The notes under the pieces: generated by a model | Seen by the model: the letters and a program-made list of their open reading frames with translations, nothing else | Database searches by the model: none | What the model was told of the DNA's origin: nothing | Shown: positions 28,774 to 38,525 of the stretch, one piece after another | How positions within the stretch are numbered: the first letter of the stretch is position 1 | How the letters are laid out: each line of letters begins with the position of its first letter | From: Prevotellaceae bacterium | GTDB taxonomy: Bacteria > Bacteroidota > Bacteroidia > Bacteroidales > Bacteroidaceae | Direction: 5' to 3' | Assembly (NCBI GenBank): GCA_029219385.1 | Contig: JAQXTH010000055.1 | Location: 1 to 64,000 of the forward strand | Length of the DNA stretch: 64,000 nucleotides | Program-made: the position numbers and the translations under genes

Positions 28774-30543
28774 TTAGTTCTTGACGATGGTTTCGTCGGT
28801 CACCCAAGCCGGATTTTGCACGAGAGCAGTGTTGGCCTTCAACTCGTCGTTGTGAACCGGATTGTAGAGAGAGTTAATCGTGGCAAGTTTTGCCTTTATG
28901 GCACTTGCATTGGTACTATATTTTGCCACAAGCAAACCGAGCATCTTCGAGGTGTTGCCCTGGCGCAAAGCGAAGCGCACAAGGTCAAACCAACGTTTAC
29001 CCTCGCCAAACAACTCGCGCTGACGCTCACGCATAACGAACTCTTCCAATATCTGCGACGAACTGTAGTTTTCAAACACAAGGTCGTCGTCGGTAGAAAT
29101 CATTGGATTTGAACGTGCAAACACTGCCTTGGCAACACGGAAGCCCTCCTTGAGCATTGTCTCGTCGTCGGTCTTGAGAATGTATTGCTGCAACGAAGCA
29201 ATGGCCTCAGCCTTCATAAGCAAGATGTCGCTCATGCGGTAAACCTTGAAATTAGTATACATAGGAGACCAAGAATATTCAATCTTTCCGGATGTAGCCT
29301 GAATATCGTCGGCGCAATCGTATTGAACATTTCGTGCAACAAACTTCACAATATTAAACACCGCACTGGTTGATGACCCCGATGTTTTCTGAATGGTGGA
29401 ATATGTACGCAAATCCGTCTTTGAGAAAGCAGTGTTGCCCTCATCGGGTTTTGTGCCGACTTGCTGGAAAGCAGAAGAAGCCGACAACGCACCTGACTTG
29501 TAACCACCATCAAAATATCCAAAATATGTTTTCACAGGCCCTACATTTCCGTTACTAATCTCGAAAATGTCTTCAAGCGAATATGAGTCACCAAAAATCA
29601 GTCTATAAGCAACGTCAGTGGTATTCTTACTTTTCTGACTATAATAAAGTGGCAGAGGCTCTTCTTTTGAGAAAGGCGATCTCTCGCTTCCATAGTAATT
29701 TTCTCTCTCTTCCTTGAAATCATTGAGCACATCTTTAGTGATATAGTCGGCATATTCGATTACCTTGCGGTAGTCACTCTCTGCCTCACCGGGATATTTG
29801 GCGAGAGAATCGGCAGAAGTATTTTTGGAAGCTCTCCAAAGATAAAGGTCACACAAAAGGGCATAAATGCTACGCTTTGTGAAACGAGCCTTGTTAAAGA
29901 CCGGATTACCGAAATTTTTCATACCATTGTCTTTCACAGCCTCAAGATCTTTGATAAGGAATGTGAGAATTTCTTCCGAAGCAGTCTGAGGAACAGGATT
30001 TGTGGCACCATCGCTGGTATCGTTGGCATCAACAACAAACGGCACATCGCGATATGCACGCACAAGATAGAAGTAGTAAAGAGCACGAAGTGCCTTGAGT
30101 TCTGCCTCAATAGGCTTCCAATCGTTTTCTTGGAAACTTGCATCCTTGCGAACAATTTCAGGACCTTTCTGCAAACAGAGGTTGCAATAGAAAATTCCTT
30201 TATAAAAATGTTCCCATTTAAACCAGTTGTTGGTTTGGAGAAGGTTGGCATTCATCATGTTCTTCAAATCTTCATTGCTCTCTGAAGTGAGCAAGAAGTT
30301 ATCTGAGCGCAACTCACCCCACAAGAACATACGGTTGCAGACATCGGCAGAAGCCAACTGAGTGTAGCAAGCACCGACAACCGACATCAAGTCGTTTTTG
30401 TCTTCCCAAAACTTCTCGCCCGTGATCTTATCGGTAGGATAAACCGTGAGGAAATCGTCTGCCACACTACAAGAAGACAGCAACGCAGCAACTCCCAAAC
30501 AAACCGGCAGTATTATTTTATTATATAATTTCATCTTTTTCAT
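28774..30543 (-). CDS. SusD/RagB-family surface lipoprotein (module 1)
   Basis: Surface lipoprotein partner of SusC-1. The 589 aa are of ordinary family length. The signal peptide ends in lipobox L-L-S-S-C with Cys at about 25. Family markers include D-D-F-L-T-V-Y-P-T-D near the N-terminus, the helix A-L-R-A-L-Y-Y-F-Y-L-V-R-A-Y-R-D-V-P-F-V, and the C-terminal R-E-R-Q-R-E-L-F-G-E-G-K-R-W-F-D-L-V-R. This copy is closer to the RagB consensus than the one in module 2. It starts 19 bp after SusC-1. Confidence 0.93.
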   Translation of the reverse strand: MKKMKLYNKIILPVCLGVAALLSSCSVADDFLTVYPTDKITGEKFWEDKNDLMSVVGACYTQLASADVCNRMFLWGELRSDNFLLTSESNEDLKNMMNANLLQTNNWFKWEHFYKGIFYCNLCLQKGPEIVRKDASFQENDWKPIEAELKALRALYYFYLVRAYRDVPFVVDANDTSDGATNPVPQTASEEILTFLIKDLEAVKDNGMKNFGNPVFNKARFTKRSIYALLCDLYLWRASKNTSADSLAKYPGEAESDYRKVIEYADYITKDVLNDFKEERENYYGSERSPFSKEEPLPLYYSQKSKNTTDVAYRLIFGDSYSLEDIFEISNGNVGPVKTYFGYFDGGYKSGALSASSAFQQVGTKPDEGNTAFSKTDLRTYSTIQKTSGSSTSAVFNIVKFVARNVQYDCADDIQATSGKIEYSWSPMYTNFKVYRMSDILLMKAEAIASLQQYILKTDDETMLKEGFRVAKAVFARSNPMISTDDDLVFENYSSSQILEEFVMRERQRELFGEGKRWFDLVRFALRQGNTSKMLGLLVAKYSTNASAIKAKLATINSLYNPVHNDELKANTALVQNPAWVTDETIVKN

Positions 30544-30562
30544 ATTGTTCTGTTATTTAAGA

Positions 30563-33500
30563 TTAGAACTGCACATTCAAACTGAATGTAACCGAACGCG
30601 AGCGCGGAGTCTGAGAATCGTCGTAGGCAGGAGCATAACCGCTTGCAGAATGCTCGGGATCTACACCTTTATACTTGGTGAGGAAGAAGAGGTTGTTGCC
30701 CGAAACATAGAAGTTAAGACCCTTTATGCCATAGCGACGCAGATTTTTGGCGTCGAAACTATAAGAGAGCTGAACATATTGCAGACGGAGGAAGTCGCCC
30801 GACTCTACAAATCGGCTCGAAGGAAGCGCATTGTAAGAATCACCTGCGTTTTTGTTCATGGCACGTGGAATTTCAGTGTCATCACCGTTCTTGCGCCAAC
30901 GCCAGTTCACTGCACGCGACTGATTTTTGTTGTTGCGCATATCTTCTGCTCTCATGCGAGCAAGATTGATGATCTTGGCACCGAGACGCATGTTGAAACT
31001 TGTCTTGAGGGTCCAACGACCATAGGTGAAGTCAAATCCGAAACCACCGGTGAAGGTTGGGTTGGAGTTGCCAAGGTAAACAATATCAAGTTCGTTAATC
31101 TGACCGTCGTGGTTGATATCTTCATAAATAGCGTCACCACCCGAGAACTGATAGTTTGTTCCACCATAGTTGTAGTACATGCGCAGCGGGTTACCACTTG
31201 CATCGAAGATTATGTTGCCGTTGGCATCGTGAGCAATCGGACAAGTTGCATTCTTATCACCACGGGCTGCTGCTGCAGCAGCAGTGTTGTCGCCATAAAC
31301 CTCATTCTTAGCGGGGTCGGCAAAATAACCGGAGTGTTCGTAGTCGTAGCGGTAAACACCCAAATAGCGGAAACCATAGATAGAATAGAGTGCATTGCCT
31401 ATCTGCACGCGACTGAGATATGGATCTTCTGAGATATATGTCTTGTCGGTAGCATTCTTATAGTCGAAGTCTTTGTTGATTGAAGACAATACGCTGGCAT
31501 CCATAGAAGTCACGCGGTTTTGGTTTTGAGAAGCATTGAACTTAGCCTTCATGGAGAACTTGCCAATCTTAAAGATAGGCTTGGTGTTTATTGAAAGTTC
31601 CCAACCCTTATTCTTCAATGTACCTACGTTGGCCCAATCAAGAGTCGAATAACCGGTTGAAGAAGGAATCTTCACATGCTGCTGCAGAAGATCGGAAGTG
31701 CGCTTGTCGTAAACATTGAAGTTCATCTGGATTAGGTCTTCCAAAATATTGAGATCGAAACCAACGTTCCACGAACTGGTCTTTTCCCACTGCATGGTGG
31801 TGAGACGGAGGTTCTGAGGATAAATTGAATTGAGTTGACTACCGGCAGGTCCATAACTGTCACCTGCCACATACGTATTATACATAATAGACGTGGTAGA
31901 AGGAGAGTTACCCGTCACACCCCAACCCGGAGAAATTGCCAACATATTGACATATTTCTTGAGAGGGCGGAAGAAGTATTCGTCGCTGATGTTCCAACGT
32001 CCCGAAACTGCGGGGAAGTAACCCCAACGCTTGTCTTTACCAAACGAAGTGCTACCGTCAGCACGCAAAGTAGCATCGAAAATGTACTTTGACTTATAAG
32101 CATAGTGAGCAGTAATAAGACCATTCAGACCATGAGTCTTCCATGTGCTTGTTGATGCCTTGCGAAGGTCTGCGCTGATGGTCGGGTCGGTGATGCCTGC
32201 AATCACACCGGCGGAATTAAGACTCTCCGACACTCCGTCAGCCGTTGTCAACTGACCACGAAGCAAGAATTGCAACGAGTGGTCGCGTGGCAATTTGGGA
32301 GAGAATATAAGGGTATGAGTAGTCTCAAATCTCAAATCACGGCTGGTGGAAGTACCGGTAAGGTTGATACCATCGTCTGACGACCAAGTGTCAGATGAAA
32401 GCGAACCGGGATAATAAGCATCGGTAGTATTAGATTTTGATTCCATAAAAACCTCACCCTTATAGTTGAGTTGCGTCTTTGAAGCGTCGACACCCATGAG
32501 TTTGTATTCAATCTCAAACTGCGGAGTGATCACATACTGACTTGTGTTCTTCCACGACAGATTGGCGATGGCAACAGGGTTACCATTAGATACCATGTCG
32601 CCCAAATAATAAGAAGAATAGCCATCGGCCACTTCTCCTGCTGCAGACGCTTTAGGATACATCTTAAAATACTCACCGGTATTCACATCGCCATCATAGC
32701 GATAAACGCTCATGTTTGGCATGGCATTGTAAGCCTTGTCAAGAATATTGGTATAGTTCTGCTGGTTTTTAGTATAAGTCAAACTGAAGTTAGAGCTAAA
32801 CTTGATACGAGTAGACACTTGATAGTCGAGGGTCATACGTGTGGAGAAACGGTCGAGCACCTGTTTGATGATAGTACCGGTTTCATGGTCATAACCACCC
32901 GATATGCGGAACTGTGCCTGATCACCACCACCCTGCACACTGACATAGAATTTGTTGGCAGTACCAAACTGGCTTACCTCGTCAACCCAATCAGTGTTTT
33001 TGTTGTAGTTGTTATAATACATCGGACGCTCGGGGTTATACATGAGCTCAACGATGTTAGAAGTAAGGTCGCTCTGTTTGGGATTGAAATAACCCTCTTT
33101 GAGCATCATGGTATAGCCGTCACCATTGAGCATCTTCATGCCTGAAGGAAGCCATGAACCCTGGAAAGTATAACTGCCGCTGACGCGAGTCTTACCCTTT
33201 GTACCACGGCGAGTGGTGATTTCGATTACACCGTTTGAACCGCGAGAACCCCACATGGCGCACGAACCGGCATCTTTCTTAACCTCGATCGATTTGATGT
33301 CTTCAACGTTTACGGCGAGAAGGTTTGCAAACTGCTCGGTGTTGTCCATATCCTGAAGGTCCACATCGGTGGAAGAATAGTTTTCGAGAATGTGACCGTC
33401 GACAACGATAAGAGGTTCCTGGCTGCCCGAAATGGTTGTTACACCACGCAGACGCATACTCATACCCGAACCGAGGTTACCGGAGTTGGCCACAACGTCG

Positions 33501-33976
33501 AGACCGGCGATCTGTCCTTGAAGAGCCTGGTCGGCCGATTCAAAGGCAAGACCCTTCATCTCGTCCATATCAAGTTTCTGAGTTGCCACAGACACCTCAC
33601 GCTCGGGAATAACGAGACCGTTTGACTTGACAACCTTACGACCCGTCAGTTTCACCTCTTTAAGCGAGCGGGTGTTTTCTTCAAGCTGAATGCGCCATGT
33701 GGTCTTTTCACCAATGACCTGCTCAAACACACGATAACCATAGAAGTGAACCTTGAGTTTGTTCTTGGGGTTCTTGATAGTCAGCGCAAAGTTACCGCTC
33801 ATATCGGTCTGTGTAGAAGACTGAATACGGTTGTTTGCGTCGATTTCAAGTACATTTGCCATCATAATGGGACCATCTTTCGGATTGAACACATGGCCCG
33901 AAATTCTCTTCTGGGCATAAACAGACGATATGCCAAGACAAAGAATGAATAACAGTAGATACTTAATCTTATTCAT
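30563..33976 (-). CDS. SusC/RagA-family TonB-linked outer-membrane protein (module 1)
   Basis: Import barrel of the first module. The 1137 aa have a signal peptide ending in S-V-Y-A-Q and a carboxypeptidase-regulatory-like domain beginning I-S-G-H-V-F-N-P-K-D-G-P-I. The plug contains L-R-G-V-T-T-I-S-G-S-Q-E-P-L-I-V-V-D-G and G-S-R-G-S-N-G-V-I-E-I-T-T. The C-terminus V-T-F-S-L-N-V-Q-F is the aromatic barrel end. It follows the large fasciclin lipoprotein gene by 12 bp and precedes SusD-1 by 19 bp, so the three genes are one transcript. Confidence 0.95.
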   Translation of the reverse strand: MNKIKYLLLFILCLGISSVYAQKRISGHVFNPKDGPIMMANVLEIDANNRIQSSTQTDMSGNFALTIKNPKNKLKVHFYGYRVFEQVIGEKTTWRIQLEENTRSLKEVKLTGRKVVKSNGLVIPEREVSVATQKLDMDEMKGLAFESADQALQGQIAGLDVVANSGNLGSGMSMRLRGVTTISGSQEPLIVVDGHILENYSSTDVDLQDMDNTEQFANLLAVNVEDIKSIEVKKDAGSCAMWGSRGSNGVIEITTRRGTKGKTRVSGSYTFQGSWLPSGMKMLNGDGYTMMLKEGYFNPKQSDLTSNIVELMYNPERPMYYNNYNKNTDWVDEVSQFGTANKFYVSVQGGGDQAQFRISGGYDHETGTIIKQVLDRFSTRMTLDYQVSTRIKFSSNFSLTYTKNQQNYTNILDKAYNAMPNMSVYRYDGDVNTGEYFKMYPKASAAGEVADGYSSYYLGDMVSNGNPVAIANLSWKNTSQYVITPQFEIEYKLMGVDASKTQLNYKGEVFMESKSNTTDAYYPGSLSSDTWSSDDGINLTGTSTSRDLRFETTHTLIFSPKLPRDHSLQFLLRGQLTTADGVSESLNSAGVIAGITDPTISADLRKASTSTWKTHGLNGLITAHYAYKSKYIFDATLRADGSTSFGKDKRWGYFPAVSGRWNISDEYFFRPLKKYVNMLAISPGWGVTGNSPSTTSIMYNTYVAGDSYGPAGSQLNSIYPQNLRLTTMQWEKTSSWNVGFDLNILEDLIQMNFNVYDKRTSDLLQQHVKIPSSTGYSTLDWANVGTLKNKGWELSINTKPIFKIGKFSMKAKFNASQNQNRVTSMDASVLSSINKDFDYKNATDKTYISEDPYLSRVQIGNALYSIYGFRYLGVYRYDYEHSGYFADPAKNEVYGDNTAAAAAARGDKNATCPIAHDANGNIIFDASGNPLRMYYNYGGTNYQFSGGDAIYEDINHDGQINELDIVYLGNSNPTFTGGFGFDFTYGRWTLKTSFNMRLGAKIINLARMRAEDMRNNKNQSRAVNWRWRKNGDDTEIPRAMNKNAGDSYNALPSSRFVESGDFLRLQYVQLSYSFDAKNLRRYGIKGLNFYVSGNNLFFLTKYKGVDPEHSASGYAPAYDDSQTPRSRSVTFSLNVQF

Positions 33977-33988
33977 AGTTGCACTTTT

Positions 33989-36916
33989 TTATCTGATTGG
34001 ATATTTAGCCACAAATGCCTTGGCTTTGGCAGCTGTATTATAGAAGCCCTCATATCTTCCACCGGGCAATTCGGCAAAATGCAGAACACCAACATTGTCG
34101 GTCGAATTAGGCAACACCTGATGTATCACTGCAAACGAAGAAGTCTCGATGGTGCTTGCGCTTGCACCGGCCTTGTCGAATTGCAGGTCGCGAGTAAGAA
34201 TGTTGGTATGTGCAGGATCAATGGAGAGAGTTCTGCCGGTTTTGTCGGTAACGGTAAGTTTGTTTCTACCACCATTGGCCACAGTCACCGTGATGTAGCG
34301 GTTTGTCTCTGCATTGATACATGCTGTTTCATAGTCAGTTGCATTTACCACAGCCTTGTCGTTGTAGATTGCGTCGTCTTGGAAATGATATTTCACGAAG
34401 TTGAGCAAGCAAGTACACATAGCCTGTGCCTTTTTCTTATAAGCCTCGGTTGCAGCCTCAACGTTGTAGCCCGGATTGTTTTCATTGCGTGCAATTTCAG
34501 CTTTTGCGTCTTCGATAAACTGTCCAATGCTCTCCCATGTGGGCAAACCCAACATCTTCTCTTTTTTGATAGCTGCATTGGTCGGAACGTAGACAGTATA
34601 GCGATAAGTGCTGAAGAAGCGCACGTTGAAGTCCATACACGGATTGGCAGAAGTAAAGATATTGTATTTTGCAAGAGCCTTATCCTTGTCAGTGCGACTC
34701 GAATATTCATCAGCAAAACCTGCCTCTTCAAGCACGTCGGGGTCAACCTGGCAAAGGTCGAAGAACTCCTTATAGGGAGAATCTTCGTCGCCATTGTCAT
34801 AAAGTACTTTATAAACAGAATTAACTGTGGCCTGCAAAGGCTTGTCGATAATATATGTCATACCGTTACCGTAACCGTTGGTCTTGGCAGTTTGGTCGAA
34901 ATATTCGGTAACGGTAGCATACTCATTGTGTTCGATTTGCCATGCGCCCTGCACTTTGGTGCCGGTAATGCCGGCTGTAGGATTCACCTTAATCGGAGCA
35001 CCGCCCTTAGTGGTGAAATACTCTTTCACATTGTCACCAAGAATACCGTCTACATCAGCAGAGTCGTGCACGATGATATGCTGGTCGAGCATATCTTTGA
35101 GACGGTTATTGATTTGTGCAGACTTGATGCTCGTTGTCAGTCTCACATCGTCAACCTGATATGTATAGGGGTCAAACTTATATGCAACAGCCGAAACCGG
35201 AGTGCTCACATTCTTTGCATCATAACTGAACGACAAAGCATAAGGCTGAGAATAGTTCATTGACACGGGGTCATAATACAACTTGAGAGCATTGTCTGAA
35301 GGAATAAAGAAGCTGAAGTTTGAGCTCATTGCCAACAGATAAGTCGAGATAAAGGCATTAAGAGGAGCCGAGTTGGGGTTGGTGATATACTTGTCGTCGG
35401 CAGTGATGGCCCAGTTGAAGATGTTGAGGCTGTCGCCCACAAGAGCCGGAGCCGAAACAGAAGCGTACTTGGCAGGAGTGCGGACTTCGTTCATCACATA
35501 TACAACACCGTTGTTTGCAATGAGACAAGTGTCAATCTTTGCTTTATATTCAGACACGCTGTTCACGTCGGAGAACATGGGGTCGCGCGCGTCGTTCATA
35601 ATAGCGAGATATTTGCTCGGCACGTAGTCAATGAAAGAAATCTTCATAAGGTTATTAACCATGGCCTGGATTTTATCGAGAGGAATCTGGTCAAGGTTTT
35701 TCATGAGATTTTCCTTGGTGTTGGGTTCTGTGCCATAAGCATTGATAAGGAACTCGCCACCACCGCCCGGCAGGAAGTATTTCTCCATTGCCTCGTCGGT
35801 AGGCGCGATCATCATACCCATGTCTTGCTGAACACCACGGCTTGCATTATAATAGGTATTCCATCCCGGGTCGTAATTAAGATAGTAAGAAACTTTCTTA
35901 CCATAGGGGTCGGACTCAAGCGATTTTGCTCCTTGAGAGCGCGAAGAGAAATAACGCTTCTCAAATACAGAGTCAACAGCCTCAAAACCGGGAATCTGTC
36001 TCAGTTTGTTGGTGAGAGTTGCACTATAATAAGGTGCGCTGAAGCGATCGAGCAAATGGCTGTAGAGAGAAGTTCTGCCATTAGTGCGTATCATTTCGGC
36101 CATGTTGGTCGGGGCGAGCAACACGCGGTCAAGACGGTTGATATAGCCGTTTTGGCAAGTGATGTCTTGCTCCAAAATCTTAGCACCATAAATAAACACG
36201 TCGTTCTTTTCACGGGGACGACCGGCGATAATCTCAAAGTCTTCGTCGGTAATGCCCTGTTCTTCCATTTGTCCATTAATCCAGTGAATCATCATTGGTT
36301 CCGTTCCGTCGTTGGCCATATACAAACCACCCTTAGACTGCTCGCGGAAACGAGTCCAATAGTCTTTCTCAGAGGAGTTGTAGGTCGTCGGAATTGCAGG
36401 ATTTGACCAGTTGAAAAACGAAATAGAGTCGGTAATCTGCAAAGAGGTAGGACGACGCATACAAGTGTTAAGGTCGAGATAACTACCATTTGAGTTCTGA
36501 CCCGACGAGGTGAGGTTCGGAAGCATTTCCAACAAATAAGGGTTGTCAAGCATGGCAGTGTGAAGCAACAATTTCTTCTGCTGCAGCGACAAATCCTCAT
36601 AGCAGGTCACGCCCCAGTCATTTTTCTTGTAGAATTCTGCAAAAGCATCATCGTCAGCAACAAAAAGAGTTTTGCTACCGGTTTTCGACAATACTGTCGC
36701 AAAATCCAAATCATCGATCAGCCGAACTGTGTTGGTATAAGTGCTGGTCCCTTGGGTAGGATTTTTCAGATAATCATAGATACTGCTTCCCAGCCAACCC
36801 GGAGTCTTGTCGGGAAGATCATAATCATCTGAGCAAGAATACACCAACGCGCCGATCATCAGCAAGCCAACAGCTCCAAAGAGCTTCTTGCTAAACCTGA
36901 ACAAACGGTTTTTCAT
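33989..36916 (-). CDS. large fasciclin-repeat surface lipoprotein (module 1)
   Basis: First gene of the six-gene operon: 975 aa from this Met (an in-frame Met two codons earlier at 36922 is also possible). Signal peptide with lipobox L-V-Y-S-C near residue 28. At least three FAS1-like segments are visible: around D-F-A-T-V-L-S-K with T-L-F-V-A-D-D-D-A-F, around F-S-F-F-I-P-S-D-N-A-L in the middle, and Y-T-V-Y-V-P-T-N-A-A-I near residue 800. Each is followed by an N-G-x-x-x-x-x-D-R-V-L-like or related strand. The longer frame to 37030 covers promoter-like DNA and is rejected. Likely a surface-exposed accessory or binding protein for SusC-1/SusD-1. Confidence 0.78.
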   Translation of the reverse strand: MKNRLFRFSKKLFGAVGLLMIGALVYSCSDDYDLPDKTPGWLGSSIYDYLKNPTQGTSTYTNTVRLIDDLDFATVLSKTGSKTLFVADDDAFAEFYKKNDWGVTCYEDLSLQQKKLLLHTAMLDNPYLLEMLPNLTSSGQNSNGSYLDLNTCMRRPTSLQITDSISFFNWSNPAIPTTYNSSEKDYWTRFREQSKGGLYMANDGTEPMMIHWINGQMEEQGITDEDFEIIAGRPREKNDVFIYGAKILEQDITCQNGYINRLDRVLLAPTNMAEMIRTNGRTSLYSHLLDRFSAPYYSATLTNKLRQIPGFEAVDSVFEKRYFSSRSQGAKSLESDPYGKKVSYYLNYDPGWNTYYNASRGVQQDMGMMIAPTDEAMEKYFLPGGGGEFLINAYGTEPNTKENLMKNLDQIPLDKIQAMVNNLMKISFIDYVPSKYLAIMNDARDPMFSDVNSVSEYKAKIDTCLIANNGVVYVMNEVRTPAKYASVSAPALVGDSLNIFNWAITADDKYITNPNSAPLNAFISTYLLAMSSNFSFFIPSDNALKLYYDPVSMNYSQPYALSFSYDAKNVSTPVSAVAYKFDPYTYQVDDVRLTTSIKSAQINNRLKDMLDQHIIVHDSADVDGILGDNVKEYFTTKGGAPIKVNPTAGITGTKVQGAWQIEHNEYATVTEYFDQTAKTNGYGNGMTYIIDKPLQATVNSVYKVLYDNGDEDSPYKEFFDLCQVDPDVLEEAGFADEYSSRTDKDKALAKYNIFTSANPCMDFNVRFFSTYRYTVYVPTNAAIKKEKMLGLPTWESIGQFIEDAKAEIARNENNPGYNVEAATEAYKKKAQAMCTCLLNFVKYHFQDDAIYNDKAVVNATDYETACINAETNRYITVTVANGGRNKLTVTDKTGRTLSIDPAHTNILTRDLQFDKAGASASTIETSSFAVIHQVLPNSTDNVGVLHFAELPGGRYEGFYNTAAKAKAFVAKYPIR

Positions 36917-37460
36917 ACACATTGATTTTAAATTTATATTATTTTTACTTATCTCGTTTAGACATAGACACACTATGTAAGGCACAAAGTTAATAATTCT
37001 TACGAAACCAACATCATTTTGCAACCACAAAATTACAGTTCTTTACAATTATTTCCGTTTTAAACGCCTCTTTTGAAAAATCGACGCGTTTCAAGAAGAA
37101 ATATTCGCTAACATTTTAGACGGGATTTTGACAACCGGACTTCCCAAAATGAATTGTTATTTACTAAATTTTGTTTACAAGTGAATGAAATAACAACTAA
37201 CAAACGAAAAAAACAGAGGTTTCGACTTAACTCAGCGCACCAAAAAAGCCTTCGGCGAATTGCCGGACTACACTTCTTTTCACTAAACCCAAGTTGTTAA
37301 AAAACACGAAGAGAACATAAATAGCCAAAAACCAAAACAAAGAAATTTTCCTCTTAAAAGCAGAACCAACGGCACAAAACTACACTATGGTTATATATAT
37401 TTATAAATGTACGCGCGTACATTTATATAACTGATTATACAACTACGCCCGAAGAAACCA
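36917..37460. promoter_or_regulatory. regulatory region upstream of the fasciclin-SusC-SusD operon
   Basis: No gene is supported in this stretch. On the minus strand, two exact TAnnTTTG boxes face the operon: TAACTTTG at 36985-36992 (leader about 60 nt) and TAATTTTG at 37028-37035. A TTG at 37009-37011 lies 16 bp upstream of the first, which is short for a -33 element. The remainder is AT-rich, and the far end holds the palindrome at 37402-37427. No regulator gene (SusR, anti-sigma/ECF or hybrid two-component) accompanies the operon, so control must be in trans. Confidence 0.5.
37402..37427. repeat. 26-bp perfect palindrome
   Basis: The 13-bp arms meet at 37414/37415 with the core TGTACGCGCGTACA and flanking AAA/TTT, and every position pairs. 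It lies 33 bp past the stop of the Rid-like gene and about 410 bp upstream of the first -7 box of the operon. It could be an operator or a terminator without a T run. Confidence 0.85.
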
Positions 37461-38525
37461 TCACTTTGCCACACATTCAACCTCAACCAACCATTGAGGA
37501 CGACACACATCGGCCTTTACAACCACACATGGCACAGTCGGGAAATGCTTTTCGACATAGTCATTCAGGAACTTAACATCGGCAACATCTCTGAGATAAA
37601 CAACCATATATGCAATATCGTTCAATGTGCGACCTGCGTCTGCAAGCAACTGCGAAATATTGAGAAACAGTCGGTCGGTCTGCCTCTTCACGTCGCCCAC
37701 ATACAGACATTTGCCAAATTTGTCAATGCTTGCCGTGCCGGAGATATAGACTTTTTCGTTGCCGAAAGCATTTACCTTCACCCCACGCTCAAAAGCCACA
37801 CCATATTCATGGGTATGATTAAGATATTCCAACGCATTGAGATAGCGCGGAGCAAGGCATTTGTCCTTCACCGAAAAGAAATCGATCGCCACCACCGGCT
37901 GCGTCTGCGCCATATATCCGCCTATACCTGTAGAGGCAATATAATGAGTATCGGCAGTGAGGCCCTCCTTCTCAAAAACAGCGTTGCGCCCTCTCATCAC
38001 ATCGGCATAGTTGCGATCAATATCTCTCACAAACAACCATGTGCGCACACAATTGTCTTTCAAAGTCATGCCGTTGGCTTCCAGCCACTCTATGTGACGA
38101 GCAAAAATCATCTCTGTCTGCTGACGCGCTGTGAGCCCCACAGCCTCCTCGTCTCTGAGTCTCACGCTGTGATAAAACGCCTCCGTTTCTCCTGAGGCAA
38201 CAATCATCTTGTCGGGCGAACCGCGTTTCACCGCCTTTGAATCAAGATCCACAACAAACATCACAGCCACTTTAGCCCCATTAAGCAAAGGTTGACCAAC
38301 ATACGAAAAAGCACCGCGCGACAAAACGTCTGCATACAAAGCGTGACTTCTCACAACCTCCAACTGATTGGCCGGATCGGTGAGATAAACCCTCGACCGG
38401 ATAATATTGTCAAAAGCAATTTCCCTCGACGAGAACCATTGTTTCATCGAAGTATATATGTCATCAAGACCCTCGCTGACAGAAACAAACGAGGGAGCAT
38501 TTATCACGTCTACTACTTCGCGCAT
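37461..38525 (-). CDS. double Rid-fold protein (YjgF/chorismatase-like)
   Basis: The 354-residue protein appears to contain two copies of the Rid/YjgF/UK114 fold, about 1-150 and 165-354. The second copy is clear: V-Y-I-S-G-T-A-S-I, then L-N-D-I-A-Y-M-V-V-Y-L-R-D-V-A-D, then P-C-V-V-V-K-A-D-V-C-R-P-Q-W-L-V-E-V-E. That last segment has the conserved Arg that binds carboxylates in Rid proteins, and E-V-E at the end. The S-G-T-A-S-I segment and tandem layout resemble chorismatases of the FkbO/Hyg5 type, so chorismate hydrolysis is one option and imine deamination another. It has no signal peptide. It is transcribed toward the fasciclin operon but probably as a separate unit. Confidence 0.68.
   Translation of the reverse strand: MREVVDVINAPSFVSVSEGLDDIYTSMKQWFSSREIAFDNIIRSRVYLTDPANQLEVVRSHALYADVLSRGAFSYVGQPLLNGAKVAVMFVVDLDSKAVKRGSPDKMIVASGETEAFYHSVRLRDEEAVGLTARQQTEMIFARHIEWLEANGMTLKDNCVRTWLFVRDIDRNYADVMRGRNAVFEKEGLTADTHYIASTGIGGYMAQTQPVVAIDFFSVKDKCLAPRYLNALEYLNHTHEYGVAFERGVKVNAFGNEKVYISGTASIDKFGKCLYVGDVKRQTDRLFLNISQLLADAGRTLNDIAYMVVYLRDVADVKFLNDYVEKHFPTVPCVVVKADVCRPQWLVEVECVAK

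Noticed and set aside
34079-35263. 394-codon plus-strand frame opposite the large fasciclin lipoprotein
   Set aside because: Antisense to a gene with signal peptide and lipobox; Cys/Ile/Val-rich composition without any recognisable fold.
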